A stretch of 12,196 nucleotides of DNA, taken from Bacteroidales bacterium. Lineage in GTDB: Bacteria; Bacteroidota; Bacteroidia; Bacteroidales; UBA932. Numbering within the stretch: position 1 is the stretch's first letter; each line of letters begins with the position of its first letter. The notes under the pieces are model-generated. The model was not told where the DNA came from and ran no database searches. It saw only the letters and a program-made list of their open reading frames with translations. This document shows, in pieces, positions 1 to 6,222 of the stretch. Position numbers and translations under genes: made by a program. Where the stretch lies: NCBI GenBank assembly GCA_004555145.1, contig SFJB01000040.1:1-12196 (forward strand). The letters run 5' to 3'.

Positions 1-490
1 CAATTTCCGGATCGATACTGTAGTTGATGAAGAATTGCAGACACACCGGAAGCACTATGAAATAAGCCACCAGCACCCCAAGGTAGAAAAGCAAGCTTGC
101 AAGCACGAAGCCAAGGCGTATGACCTTCTTTTCTCCGGGATAGAGAGCCGGTGCCACGAATCTCCATAACTCATATATTATCAGCGGGAAAGAAAGCACC
201 AGTCCCACAGCTAAGGATGCCCTGAGATGGACGAAGAACTGGGCGCTGACCTCAATGTTGACCAATTGCATAGAGAAGTCCCAGCCAAGCATCCTGTAAA
301 TGCAGAAATCCCTGCCTGCCGGGGCAAGGATAATATCAAAAAGCTCTTGTTTAAAAATCAAGCCCAGGGCGCTGAACGCACAAAGGTAAAGCACTGAACG
401 GAAGAGAGTTCCCCTCAGCACCTCCAGATGGTCCCAAAATGACATCTCCGGGATGTCAGGAGCATTATTCGTCTTTGTTGATTTCGTCAT
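1..490 (-). CDS. tatC: Sec-independent protein translocase TatC (partial, C-terminus beyond window)
   Basis: TatC is the multispanning receptor of the twin-arginine translocase, which exports folded proteins across the inner membrane. About 163 N-terminal residues are visible. With the ATG at 490 the protein starts [20 protein letters not shown]. The TatC signature HLEVLR follows with its conserved N-terminal Glu, then a first membrane segment, the periplasmic loop ending in FFVHLRASL, a second hydrophobic stretch, and the hallmark [17 protein letters not shown], which matches the family's W-F-PaLy..E motif. A third membrane segment precedes the window edge. The start at 490 overlaps the tatA end by 26 bases and has GAGG just upstream. 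An internal ATG at 445 would also give a complete TatC N-terminus, so the start is the only real doubt. The gene runs on past base 1 and is not broken within the window. Confidence 0.93.
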   Translation of the reverse strand, partial: MTKSTKTNNAPDIPEMSFWDHLEVLRGTLFRSVLYLCAFSALGLIFKQELFDIILAPAGRDFCIYRMLGWDFSMQLVNIEVSAQFFVHLRASLAVGLVLSFPLIIYELWRFVAPALYPGEKKVIRLGFVLASLLFYLGVLVAYFIVLPVCLQFFINYSIDPEI

Positions 491-641
491 CTACCTCACG
501 AAGCCCTTCCTTGAAACTCTTCACACCCTTTCCGAGACCCTTCATCAACTCAGGAATCTTCTTTCCTCCAAAAATCAAAAGCACAACAAAGGCCAGAATC
601 AGCACTTCTGTCCAGCCTATTACCAAAGGGTAAATCATCAT
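465..641 (-). CDS. tatA: Twin-arginine translocase subunit TatA/TatE family
   Basis: TatA is the small pore-forming subunit of the Tat translocase and works with TatC, the next gene. With the start at 641 the protein has 58 residues and begins [12 protein letters not shown]. It has one membrane helix (about residues 8-24) with a polar Glu12 near its start, the FGGKKIPE hinge (residues 24-31), an amphipathic helix with Gly and Lys ([16 protein letters not shown]), and a charged tail. This is the normal TatA plan and length. The frame is open back to an ATG at 707, but that start would add a second hydrophobic stretch and overlap the kinase gene upstream, so 641 is preferred. The stop codon lies inside the beginning of tatC, suggesting coupled translation. 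Confidence 0.93.
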   Translation of the reverse strand: MMIYPLVIGWTEVLILAFVVLLIFGGKKIPELMKGLGKGVKSFKEGLREVDDEINKDE

Positions 642-664
642 ACTAAAACAAATCATAACGGATA

Positions 665-694
665 CAAAAATACAAAAAATACTTTGTAACTCAA
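665..694 (-). promoter_or_regulatory. Candidate Bacteroidetes-type promoter for tatA-tatC
   Basis: Read on the minus strand, TTGA (694-691) is followed after 18 bases by TATTTTTG (672-665), which fits the Bacteroides -7 consensus TAnnTTTG; the -33 box is only a partial match to TTTG. Transcription would start near 658, about 17 bases before the tatA ATG. The upstream box overlaps the stop codon of the lipid kinase gene. This would let tatAC be transcribed apart from the upstream lipid module. The stretch is T-rich, so chance matches are possible. Confidence 0.35.
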
Positions 695-1533
695 GCCCGA
701 GGTGCAATTACCTTCAAAGCGCCGGGTAAAATGCTGATATCCAGAGTTTCAGGAGCATCGAAGCACTCCCCGTCAAAGTGTGCGGGACCTGGAACTGCAC
801 GTCTGATCACGATATGGCGTCCACGGTAGTGGTGCACCCTGCGACTGCGGTAGCAACGGCCGGTCATAAGTTTGATTGCGAGCGAAGGCAACTCTATGGT
901 ACGGAACATATCCAATACAGTTACCTCAAGTATTCCATCAGATACATCGGCAAGCGGGGTCACCTTGGCACCGTTGCCCCATTGATTGGAGTTTCCCACC
1001 GTAATGAGAACGGCATCCAATTCCAGGCTTTCCCCGTCAATTTCAAGCACATAATGTTCAGGGACAAAACCGTGCCACAGCTTTGCAGCCTGGAAGATAT
1101 AGTTCCACAATCCCCTTTTCCCCGACTCTGCGAACATCTTGCTCACCCTGGCATCAAAACCGACTCCGCAGACTGAGAAAAAGGCTTTTCCATTCACAAA
1201 ACCCGCATCCAGAGGCACAATACGCCCGGTAAGCAGGCTCTTGAGAGCTTTGCGCGGGCGGCGGCTGATTCCCAGGTCAAGAGCCAGCCCGTCTCCGCTG
1301 CCGCAAGGCAGTATGCCGAGAGTTCTCCCGCTGCCCAGAAGACCCCGGGCAACCTCGTTCACGGTACCGTCACCGCCGACTGCCACCACGACATCGTCTT
1401 CCGACTCCCGTGCCAGCAACTCGGCGTGAGCAGGAGCAGAGGTGAGTTCCAGCCTCTGTCCACTTTTGCGTAACAGCTTTATTATCTTTGCCTTGCGACC
1501 ATTCCCCGAGATGGGATTCACTATGAAGACCAT
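691..1533 (-). CDS. Diacylglycerol kinase family lipid kinase (DgkB/YegS-like)
   Basis: This is a soluble, DAGK-catalytic-domain lipid kinase of 280 residues, a usual length for the DgkB/YegS/sphingosine kinase-like family, which phosphorylates a lipid hydroxyl with ATP, typically diacylglycerol to phosphatidic acid. Visible motifs are the N-terminal strand [12 protein letters not shown] (the nucleotide-side NP..G motif), [11 protein letters not shown] (GGDGT at 53-57), [12 protein letters not shown] (78-84, where many relatives have GSGNGLA or GTGND), the P-A-DG segment at 193-200, and FDGE at 253-256, the family's C-terminal acidic motif. Its ATG shares one base with the TAA of the upstream transferase gene (TAATG), so it is probably translated by re-initiation. 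That coupling supports a role in recycling the diacylglycerol released by the transferase. The actual lipid substrate cannot be read from sequence. Confidence 0.9.
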   Translation of the reverse strand: MVFIVNPISGNGRKAKIIKLLRKSGQRLELTSAPAHAELLARESEDDVVVAVGGDGTVNEVARGLLGSGRTLGILPCGSGDGLALDLGISRRPRKALKSLLTGRIVPLDAGFVNGKAFFSVCGVGFDARVSKMFAESGKRGLWNYIFQAAKLWHGFVPEHYVLEIDGESLELDAVLITVGNSNQWGNGAKVTPLADVSDGILEVTVLDMFRTIELPSLAIKLMTGRCYRSRRVHHYRGRHIVIRRAVPGPAHFDGECFDAPETLDISILPGALKVIAPRA

Positions 1534-3047
1534 TATTCGAAAATATTCAGATTTTCATCGTATATCTCAGACTCGGCACCCAGGAAATGCAGCACACTAT
1601 GGAAGACGCAATACTGCTGATACTGTTCCATCTCTTTGATTTTCAAGTTTTTGTCAGAGCTCCACACGATAAACGGAATCTCCAGCTGCTCCCTTGGAGC
1701 CATAGAAATGGGCACACCGTGCATATACAGCCCTGATTCACCCAGGGATTCTCCATGATCCGAGATGTATATCATACAGCTTCTCCAGCCTTCAAGTTCC
1801 TTGAGCTGGCTTATGGTATTGTGCAGCAGCCAGTCCGTGTAAATGATGGAGTTGTCATAAGAATTCATCAACTCATCGTGGTCGGCCTTGGCCATTTCCA
1901 CGGTTTCACATACCGGGGTAAAATGTTCGAACTCAGCAGGATATCTTTTATTATAAGATGGCCCGTGACTGGTACTGGTATGAATTACAAGCAGCACCTT
2001 GTTTTTCCCGCTGCCCGTAATGTCATCCTTGAGGTTTTCGAAGAGTATGCCGTCATACTGAGGATCGGCATCCGGATAGCGCTCGCTCAAATCTTTGACT
2101 TTCAAATATTTATCTATGTGAAGAGGAGGCTCTCCCCAGTTGCTGGTACGCCATGTCACATCCGCTCCGCTGCGGTAGAGATAGTTCGGAAGGATTTCAT
2201 AAAGCATGTCTGTAGCTTTATGGTCGAGTATCGCTTTGACTCCTGCGGTAGTGTAGGTAGCTGCAGCAAGGGTCGGCAGCGCAGCCACATCGTCCTGCTC
2301 CAGCAGCGGATTGGTTGGTCTGTCGTAGCCGTAAAGCGAAAAATGGTCGCTGCGCGCAGACTCGCCTATAACCAGCACAACCACATCCTTCTCCGAGTTC
2401 TTGAAACTCAGGTCCGGAAGCGGCAGTTCTTCGCGGTTGCGCTCACGCACTTTTAGTTGGTAGCGCACCGCATTCACGCTGTATGACCAGGGCATCAGCA
2501 GGCTTCCGAGCTGGGTAGCGTTGCGGTCAATCCACGGCCAGTTGCTCATATTGCCGAAAGCAACCCCAAGAATCACCGCCAGTGATATGCCGATATTGGC
2601 AAGGAAACGTTTGAACGAACCCCACTCGATCTTCACGAGAAAGAGCAGCACGCCAGGAAGTACCCCCAGAAGGAGCACGTAAAGCACGGCGGCAAGGGAG
2701 AAGAATCCCGATGCTTCGGAGAACTGGGTGTTGAATACGTTCCCCATCATCGTGTCGTCTATATAAACATCATAAGTATTTATAAAATAAAGACTTATGG
2801 CGTCGCCAACGAGAGTAAAGGCCACTAATGCGCGGCCAATGACCCGTCCGGGATACATCAGAAGGTAATAGAGGAAATAGTTGGCGGCGAGCATCAGGAC
2901 AGCCAGACCGCTGACTATGAGGAAAGCATTGAAACCCGGCTCCACGTTGGCAAAGACGTGGCGGAAGAAGGGAATATGGAAAGCCAGCAGGGTAAAGACG
3001 CTCAACACTAAACAGACTATTCCCAGCTTAATCTTTTTGATTTTCAT
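1533..3047 (-). CDS. EptA/MCR-type phosphoethanolamine transferase (membrane sulfatase-fold)
   Basis: The family moves phosphoethanolamine from phosphatidylethanolamine to lipid A or another envelope acceptor on the periplasmic face, leaving diacylglycerol. The 504 residues show about five membrane helices (roughly 8-28, 41-64, 70-92, 115-138, 148-168) and then a periplasmic alkaline-phosphatase-fold domain. Metal and catalytic residues align with the family: Glu229 in VIGESARSDHFSLYGY, a Thr nucleophile at 266 or 267 in TYTTAG, His361 in HTSTSHGPSYNKRYP, Asp430-His431 in YISDHGESLGE, and His443 in YMHGVP. The 13-residue spacing from Asp430 to His443 matches MCR-1 (465 to 478). Cysteines that flank the nucleophile and form disulfides in EptA/MCR-1 are absent, so the acceptor may differ. 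The gene overlaps its upstream neighbour by 4 bases and its downstream neighbour by 1 base. Confidence 0.9.
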   Translation of the reverse strand: MKIKKIKLGIVCLVLSVFTLLAFHIPFFRHVFANVEPGFNAFLIVSGLAVLMLAANYFLYYLLMYPGRVIGRALVAFTLVGDAISLYFINTYDVYIDDTMMGNVFNTQFSEASGFFSLAAVLYVLLLGVLPGVLLFLVKIEWGSFKRFLANIGISLAVILGVAFGNMSNWPWIDRNATQLGSLLMPWSYSVNAVRYQLKVRERNREELPLPDLSFKNSEKDVVVLVIGESARSDHFSLYGYDRPTNPLLEQDDVAALPTLAAATYTTAGVKAILDHKATDMLYEILPNYLYRSGADVTWRTSNWGEPPLHIDKYLKVKDLSERYPDADPQYDGILFENLKDDITGSGKNKVLLVIHTSTSHGPSYNKRYPAEFEHFTPVCETVEMAKADHDELMNSYDNSIIYTDWLLHNTISQLKELEGWRSCMIYISDHGESLGESGLYMHGVPISMAPREQLEIPFIVWSSDKNLKIKEMEQYQQYCVFHSVLHFLGAESEIYDENLNIFE

Positions 3048-4249
3048 TTCTTGACAACTTTATATATTAGGAAGGCTACGGCTGCCGACAGGGCAAGCAC
3101 AAGCAAATTGAACAATATGGTAAGCAGCACGTTCACCGTATGCTCGGACTCGCAATATGGAGAGTCTGCAATCGAAGCATCATAGCGGGCGAAAGGATTT
3201 GTATAAATCACCTCACCATCAGGGAAATACGCAGTTAATCGGGCATAAGCATCCCGCTCCTCCATCTTATATTCGAGCACGCTGCTACCCCGTACTGCTG
3301 CCAGGGTGCTGTGGCCGCTTCCCGTCACCTTTATGCTGTCGGCAGGGACTGAAAGCCTAAGGTAAATGGTGTCTTTTCTAAGTCCTATGTCTTCTATGCG
3401 GGGAAGTTCACGGTTCTTCGCATACTTGATTTCCCAATCTCCCCTGCCGTAGTCGGGGACGCGCATACTGTAATAGCATCCGTCCAGGAGGCATTTCTTG
3501 ATATCTTCGTAACTTGCTGAAGGACAGCATAGGAAATTGCATCTGACAGCTATCCTGTCCGACCTGTCCGGATAGTGGAGATCGTCGTTTGCAAGACCGA
3601 AACTGTAATGTCCGGCGCTCAGGGCCCAGTCCCAATACTCCTGCTCGGTGCCGATTCCACTGTCGAGCTCCATTATCCTGTAACCTGTCAGCCTTTCCAT
3701 CTGGGCTCGGCTTGTTCCTCCAGTCCTGTAAGGGTGGTTCATCTGGATGAAGTCGCAATCCCTGTTCAGGAGATCCAGCTGAAATTGCTTCTGGAAAGCG
3801 AAGAGCGGCAGCAAATTGTCGAAACGGTTCACCCTGTCGCTGCCGAACACCAACTTGTGATACTTGAAAAGGTTGTATCCGTGCTCATACACGTTTACCT
3901 GAAGGGCAGTGTCGAAAGGATGCGGGGTGAGTTCGTTATGGTTGGAGAAGGTGACAATGTCATACCCGAAAGCGGCAAGCGCCTCATAAGTCTCCATCGG
4001 ACTGTATTCGCACTCGTTGAATATGCCTTCCACGCGGGTGTGGGTATGGAAATTGGCCCTCTTCCAGCAATGTGCGCTGTCGATCCTGCCATATGGGTCA
4101 AATATGTCCGGACCGCTGAACGGACGGGCTTCCGGGAAACGGTACACGGGACTCACCGAACTTATGCACAGCAGGAAAACCAGGGCAAGCAGCACGGTGG
4201 CCAGGGTCTTGGCGCTGATTTTCAGTATTTTTGTCATTATATCCTTCAT
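3044..4249 (-). CDS. Membrane-anchored PHP-domain phosphoesterase
   Basis: PHP domains are metal-dependent phosphoesterases. The 401 residues start with a signal-anchor helix (about 12-33), followed by the PHP core: His68-x-His70 in ANFHTHTRVEG, Asp97 and His104 in YDIVTFSNHNE, His172 in MNHPYRTGG, a possible metal Glu at 194, and Asp223-x-His225 in LANDDLHYPD. These are the expected metal ligands, in order. A beta-rich region (about 285-350) precedes a C-terminal helix (about 371-397) and a Lys-rich end. With two anchors the catalytic domain probably faces the periplasm, whereas most PHP enzymes are cytoplasmic. It is first in an operon with the transferase and lipid kinase (ATGA overlap), so a phosphorylated lipid or sugar substrate is an inference. 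Start choice is open: AAGGA sits five bases before a second ATG at 4237 (MTKILK), which may be the true start. The substrate is unknown. Confidence 0.85.
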   Translation of the reverse strand: MKDIMTKILKISAKTLATVLLALVFLLCISSVSPVYRFPEARPFSGPDIFDPYGRIDSAHCWKRANFHTHTRVEGIFNECEYSPMETYEALAAFGYDIVTFSNHNELTPHPFDTALQVNVYEHGYNLFKYHKLVFGSDRVNRFDNLLPLFAFQKQFQLDLLNRDCDFIQMNHPYRTGGTSRAQMERLTGYRIMELDSGIGTEQEYWDWALSAGHYSFGLANDDLHYPDRSDRIAVRCNFLCCPSASYEDIKKCLLDGCYYSMRVPDYGRGDWEIKYAKNRELPRIEDIGLRKDTIYLRLSVPADSIKVTGSGHSTLAAVRGSSVLEYKMEERDAYARLTAYFPDGEVIYTNPFARYDASIADSPYCESEHTVNVLLTILFNLLVLALSAAVAFLIYKVVKK

Positions 4250-4290
4250 CGGATCAAGTACAAGCTAATTTCAAAGCACTCTTTTATTAG

Positions 4291-4298
4291 CAAAGATA
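4291..4298 (-). promoter_or_regulatory. Candidate -7 box for the PHP-transferase-kinase operon
   Basis: Read on the minus strand this is TATCTTTG, again an exact TAnnTTTG match. It would start transcripts near 4285, 36 to 48 bases before the two possible ATGs of the PHP gene. No good -33 TTTG is visible at the right distance, so the assignment rests on the -7 box, its position and its mirror symmetry with the plus-strand box. Confidence 0.3.
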
Positions 4299-4318
4299 CA
4301 AAAAAATGTCTATCTTTG
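4291..4318. repeat. Perfect 8-base inverted repeat in a divergent promoter region
   Basis: CAAAGATA (4291-4298) and TATCTTTG (4311-4318) are exact reverse complements separated by 12 mostly A/T bases. They sit in the 93-base gap between the divergent PHP and BASS genes. Each arm is a -7 match for one direction, so the symmetry may simply reflect paired promoters. It could also be bound by a dimeric regulator acting on both operons. Confidence 0.6.
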
Positions 4319-4342
4319 AATGATTTATTCCAGTGGACGCGT

Positions 4343-5287
4343 ATGAGACCTGAAACAGCAGCCGCAATAGACGCCATCAACGTCACACTGAATGCGGGTG
4401 GGATGAACACCATCAACATAGTGCTGGCGTTTGTAATGTTCGGGGTAGCCCTCGGCATCAGGCCGAAGATGTTCATCGACGTCTTCACCAAACCCAAGTC
4501 AGTGATTCTCGGCTTTGTATGCCAGATTGTGCTGCTTCCCCTGTTCACCTTTCTGCTTGCCCTTGCCTTCGGTGACAGCATCACCTGGACTATGGCTATG
4601 GGAATGATTCTGGTTGCCTCCTGCCCCGGGGGAAATATCTCCAACTTCATCTCTTCGCTCTCCAAGGCCAACATCGAGCTATCAGTAAGCCTTACAGCCA
4701 TCAGCACTGCCCTGGCCATATTCACTACCCCGTTCAATTTCTGGCTCTACGGCAACCTGTATCTCAAGTTTGCACACATAGCCGGCGAAGTGCCCCAGCT
4801 CAGCATACCGCTATGGGATGTATTCAAAACCATTTTCATCCTTCTTGGAATTCCTCTGGTGCTCGGCGTGCTGACCACTCACTATTTTCCGAAGCTGGCA
4901 GAGAAGCTCAAGAAGCCTTTCCAATGGTTCAGCATACTGTTCTTCATTGCAATGGTGGTGCTGTCTTTCGCCGGCAACATCGATGCCTTTCTCAAGTGCA
5001 TCAGATACATATTCCTGCTCGTCCTGATTCATAACCTGCTTGCACTTCTCATAGGATTCGGCACCGCCAGCGCTTTCAGGCTACCTCCTGCAGACAAGCG
5101 TACTCTCACCATTGAAACCGGAATACAGAACAGCGGACTGGGACTGGTACTCCTGCTGGGCACATCCATATTCGATTCCTTCCCTCCCCACGGAGGAACC
5201 CTGGTCATCACCGCCTGGTGGGGAATTTGGCACATCATCAGCGGACTCGCCATCTGCGGAATATTCAATCTTAAGAAAATCAAATAA
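4343..5287 (+). CDS. Bile acid:Na+ symporter (BASS/SBF) family transporter
   Basis: This is an inner-membrane transporter of the SBF-like (BASS) family, sodium-coupled carriers of organic anions such as bile acids, pantothenate or keto acids. It has 314 residues, the usual length, almost all in hydrophobic segments (about nine helices). The conserved sodium-site segment is visible at 94-130: CPGGNISNFISSL, then ELSVSLTAIST, ending in TTP. The second crossover motif, ETGIQNSGLGLVL, lies at 258-270 (family E-G-QN). The start is taken at the ATG at 4343, just after a -7 box, because the frame stays open far upstream only by running antisense through the PHP gene. It is followed after 2 bases by the acyltransferase gene. 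The substrate cannot be predicted, and the name bile acid should not be taken literally. Confidence 0.92.
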   Translation: MRPETAAAIDAINVTLNAGGMNTINIVLAFVMFGVALGIRPKMFIDVFTKPKSVILGFVCQIVLLPLFTFLLALAFGDSITWTMAMGMILVASCPGGNISNFISSLSKANIELSVSLTAISTALAIFTTPFNFWLYGNLYLKFAHIAGEVPQLSIPLWDVFKTIFILLGIPLVLGVLTTHYFPKLAEKLKKPFQWFSILFFIAMVVLSFAGNIDAFLKCIRYIFLLVLIHNLLALLIGFGTASAFRLPPADKRTLTIETGIQNSGLGLVLLLGTSIFDSFPPHGGTLVITAWWGIWHIISGLAICGIFNLKKIK

Positions 5288-5289
5288 TT

Positions 5290-6222
5290 ATGGCAAATAA
5301 AATCTGGGAAGAAGACAAGACATACAACATCCTCAGATATTATGTGGATTTTACCACCCGCTCCCTCTTCTCCTCCGTGAAAATCAAAGGACGCGAAAAC
5401 CTGCCTGAGGACGGGATGGTGATGTATGCCCCGAATCATTGCGCGGCTCTCATAGACCCGTTGATGATACTCCTCATCCGAAAGAAGCCCGTGGCTTTCG
5501 GCGCCCGATATGACATTTTCCAGAAGGGAAAGACCATAGCCAAGATACTCAATTTCCTCCGCATACTTCCTATTGCCCGGGAGAGGGACGGACTGAATGC
5601 AGTAGCAAGCAATCTTGACACCTACGAGCAGATTATCGAATGTCTGGACAAGGGTGTGCCATTCACCCTCTATGCAGAAGGTGCCCACAGGGCAGAAAGG
5701 GGTATGCTCCCTGTCAAGAAAGGCATATTCAGAATTGCCAGGATGGCCGCGGAGAGGACGGGCAAGAAGATGTGGATTGTCCCAATAGGAGTGGACTACG
5801 AGTACTTCTTCCGCCAGACAGGCCGGGCTACAATCACGATAGGAAAGCCTCTCGAACTCAACGAGTATTTACAGCAGCATTCGGACAGGACGGAGTTCAT
5901 CAATTATCGAGAACTGTGCAACTGGCTCAGGGACACGGACATGTCAATGATAGGGAAAATCCCCGAAAGAAGCCACAAATACCTTGTTCCAAGGATTGCT
6001 CTGGCAATTCCAAGCCTTCCTGTCTTCCTGCCCTTCGCAGTTCTCGCCGCACCTATATGGCTCACGGCAGAGCTCATCCTCAGAAACTTCAAGGATAAGG
6101 CCTGGACCCATACCGTATATTTCGCAGTTCGTCTCCTCCTGCCTGTCTTCGTGCCTTTCCAGTTCGTCTATTCATACTTTATGAAATTCTATATCAACAT
6201 TATAGAAGACCTACGAAAATGA
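5290..6222 (+). CDS. PlsC-type lysophospholipid/glycerol acyltransferase family protein
   Basis: Members transfer an acyl chain to lysophosphatidic acid or related acceptors at the inner membrane. In the 310 residues, motif I is NHCAALID with His50 and Asp56, which is HX5D rather than the textbook HX4D; a one-residue-longer version occurs in many Bacteroidetes relatives. The Arg motif is at 95-99 (PIARER region), motif III is YAEGAHRAERG (Glu130-Gly131), where the usual form is PEGTR, and motif IV is IVPIGVDYE (Pro165). The last 80 residues hold two hydrophobic helices (about 235-260 and 278-302), an extension beyond a minimal PlsC. The start lies 2 bases after the transporter stop, and the stop overlaps the next ATG (ATGA), so all three genes are one translational unit. 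The acceptor is uncertain: it may be a phospholipid or a lipid A/aminolipid pathway intermediate. Confidence 0.9.
   Translation: MANKIWEEDKTYNILRYYVDFTTRSLFSSVKIKGRENLPEDGMVMYAPNHCAALIDPLMILLIRKKPVAFGARYDIFQKGKTIAKILNFLRILPIARERDGLNAVASNLDTYEQIIECLDKGVPFTLYAEGAHRAERGMLPVKKGIFRIARMAAERTGKKMWIVPIGVDYEYFFRQTGRATITIGKPLELNEYLQQHSDRTEFINYRELCNWLRDTDMSMIGKIPERSHKYLVPRIALAIPSLPVFLPFAVLAAPIWLTAELILRNFKDKAWTHTVYFAVRLLLPVFVPFQFVYSYFMKFYINIIEDLRK

Larger units (their letters stand above)
4287..4318 (+). promoter_or_regulatory. Candidate promoter for the BASS transporter-acyltransferase-Omp operon
   Basis: TATCTTTG at 4311-4318 matches the Bacteroides -7 consensus TAnnTTTG exactly. TTAG at 4287-4290, 20 bases upstream, is a weak -33 candidate. 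Transcription would begin near 4325, about 18 bases before the transporter ATG at 4343. The -7 box is also the right arm of an inverted repeat shared with the divergent promoter. Confidence 0.4.

Noticed and set aside
642..707. Longer TatA starting at 707
   Set aside because: It would add a second hydrophobic segment not found in TatA, overlap the lipid kinase gene and include the likely promoter.
1755..2456. 233-codon plus-strand open frame
   Set aside because: It lies antisense to the catalytic domain of the EptA-type transferase, and its translation shows no recognisable motif.
3575..4342. Open frame extending the BASS transporter 256 codons upstream to 3575
   Set aside because: It runs antisense through the PHP-domain gene, has no family similarity, and crosses the promoter region. 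The transporter starts at 4343 with family-typical length.
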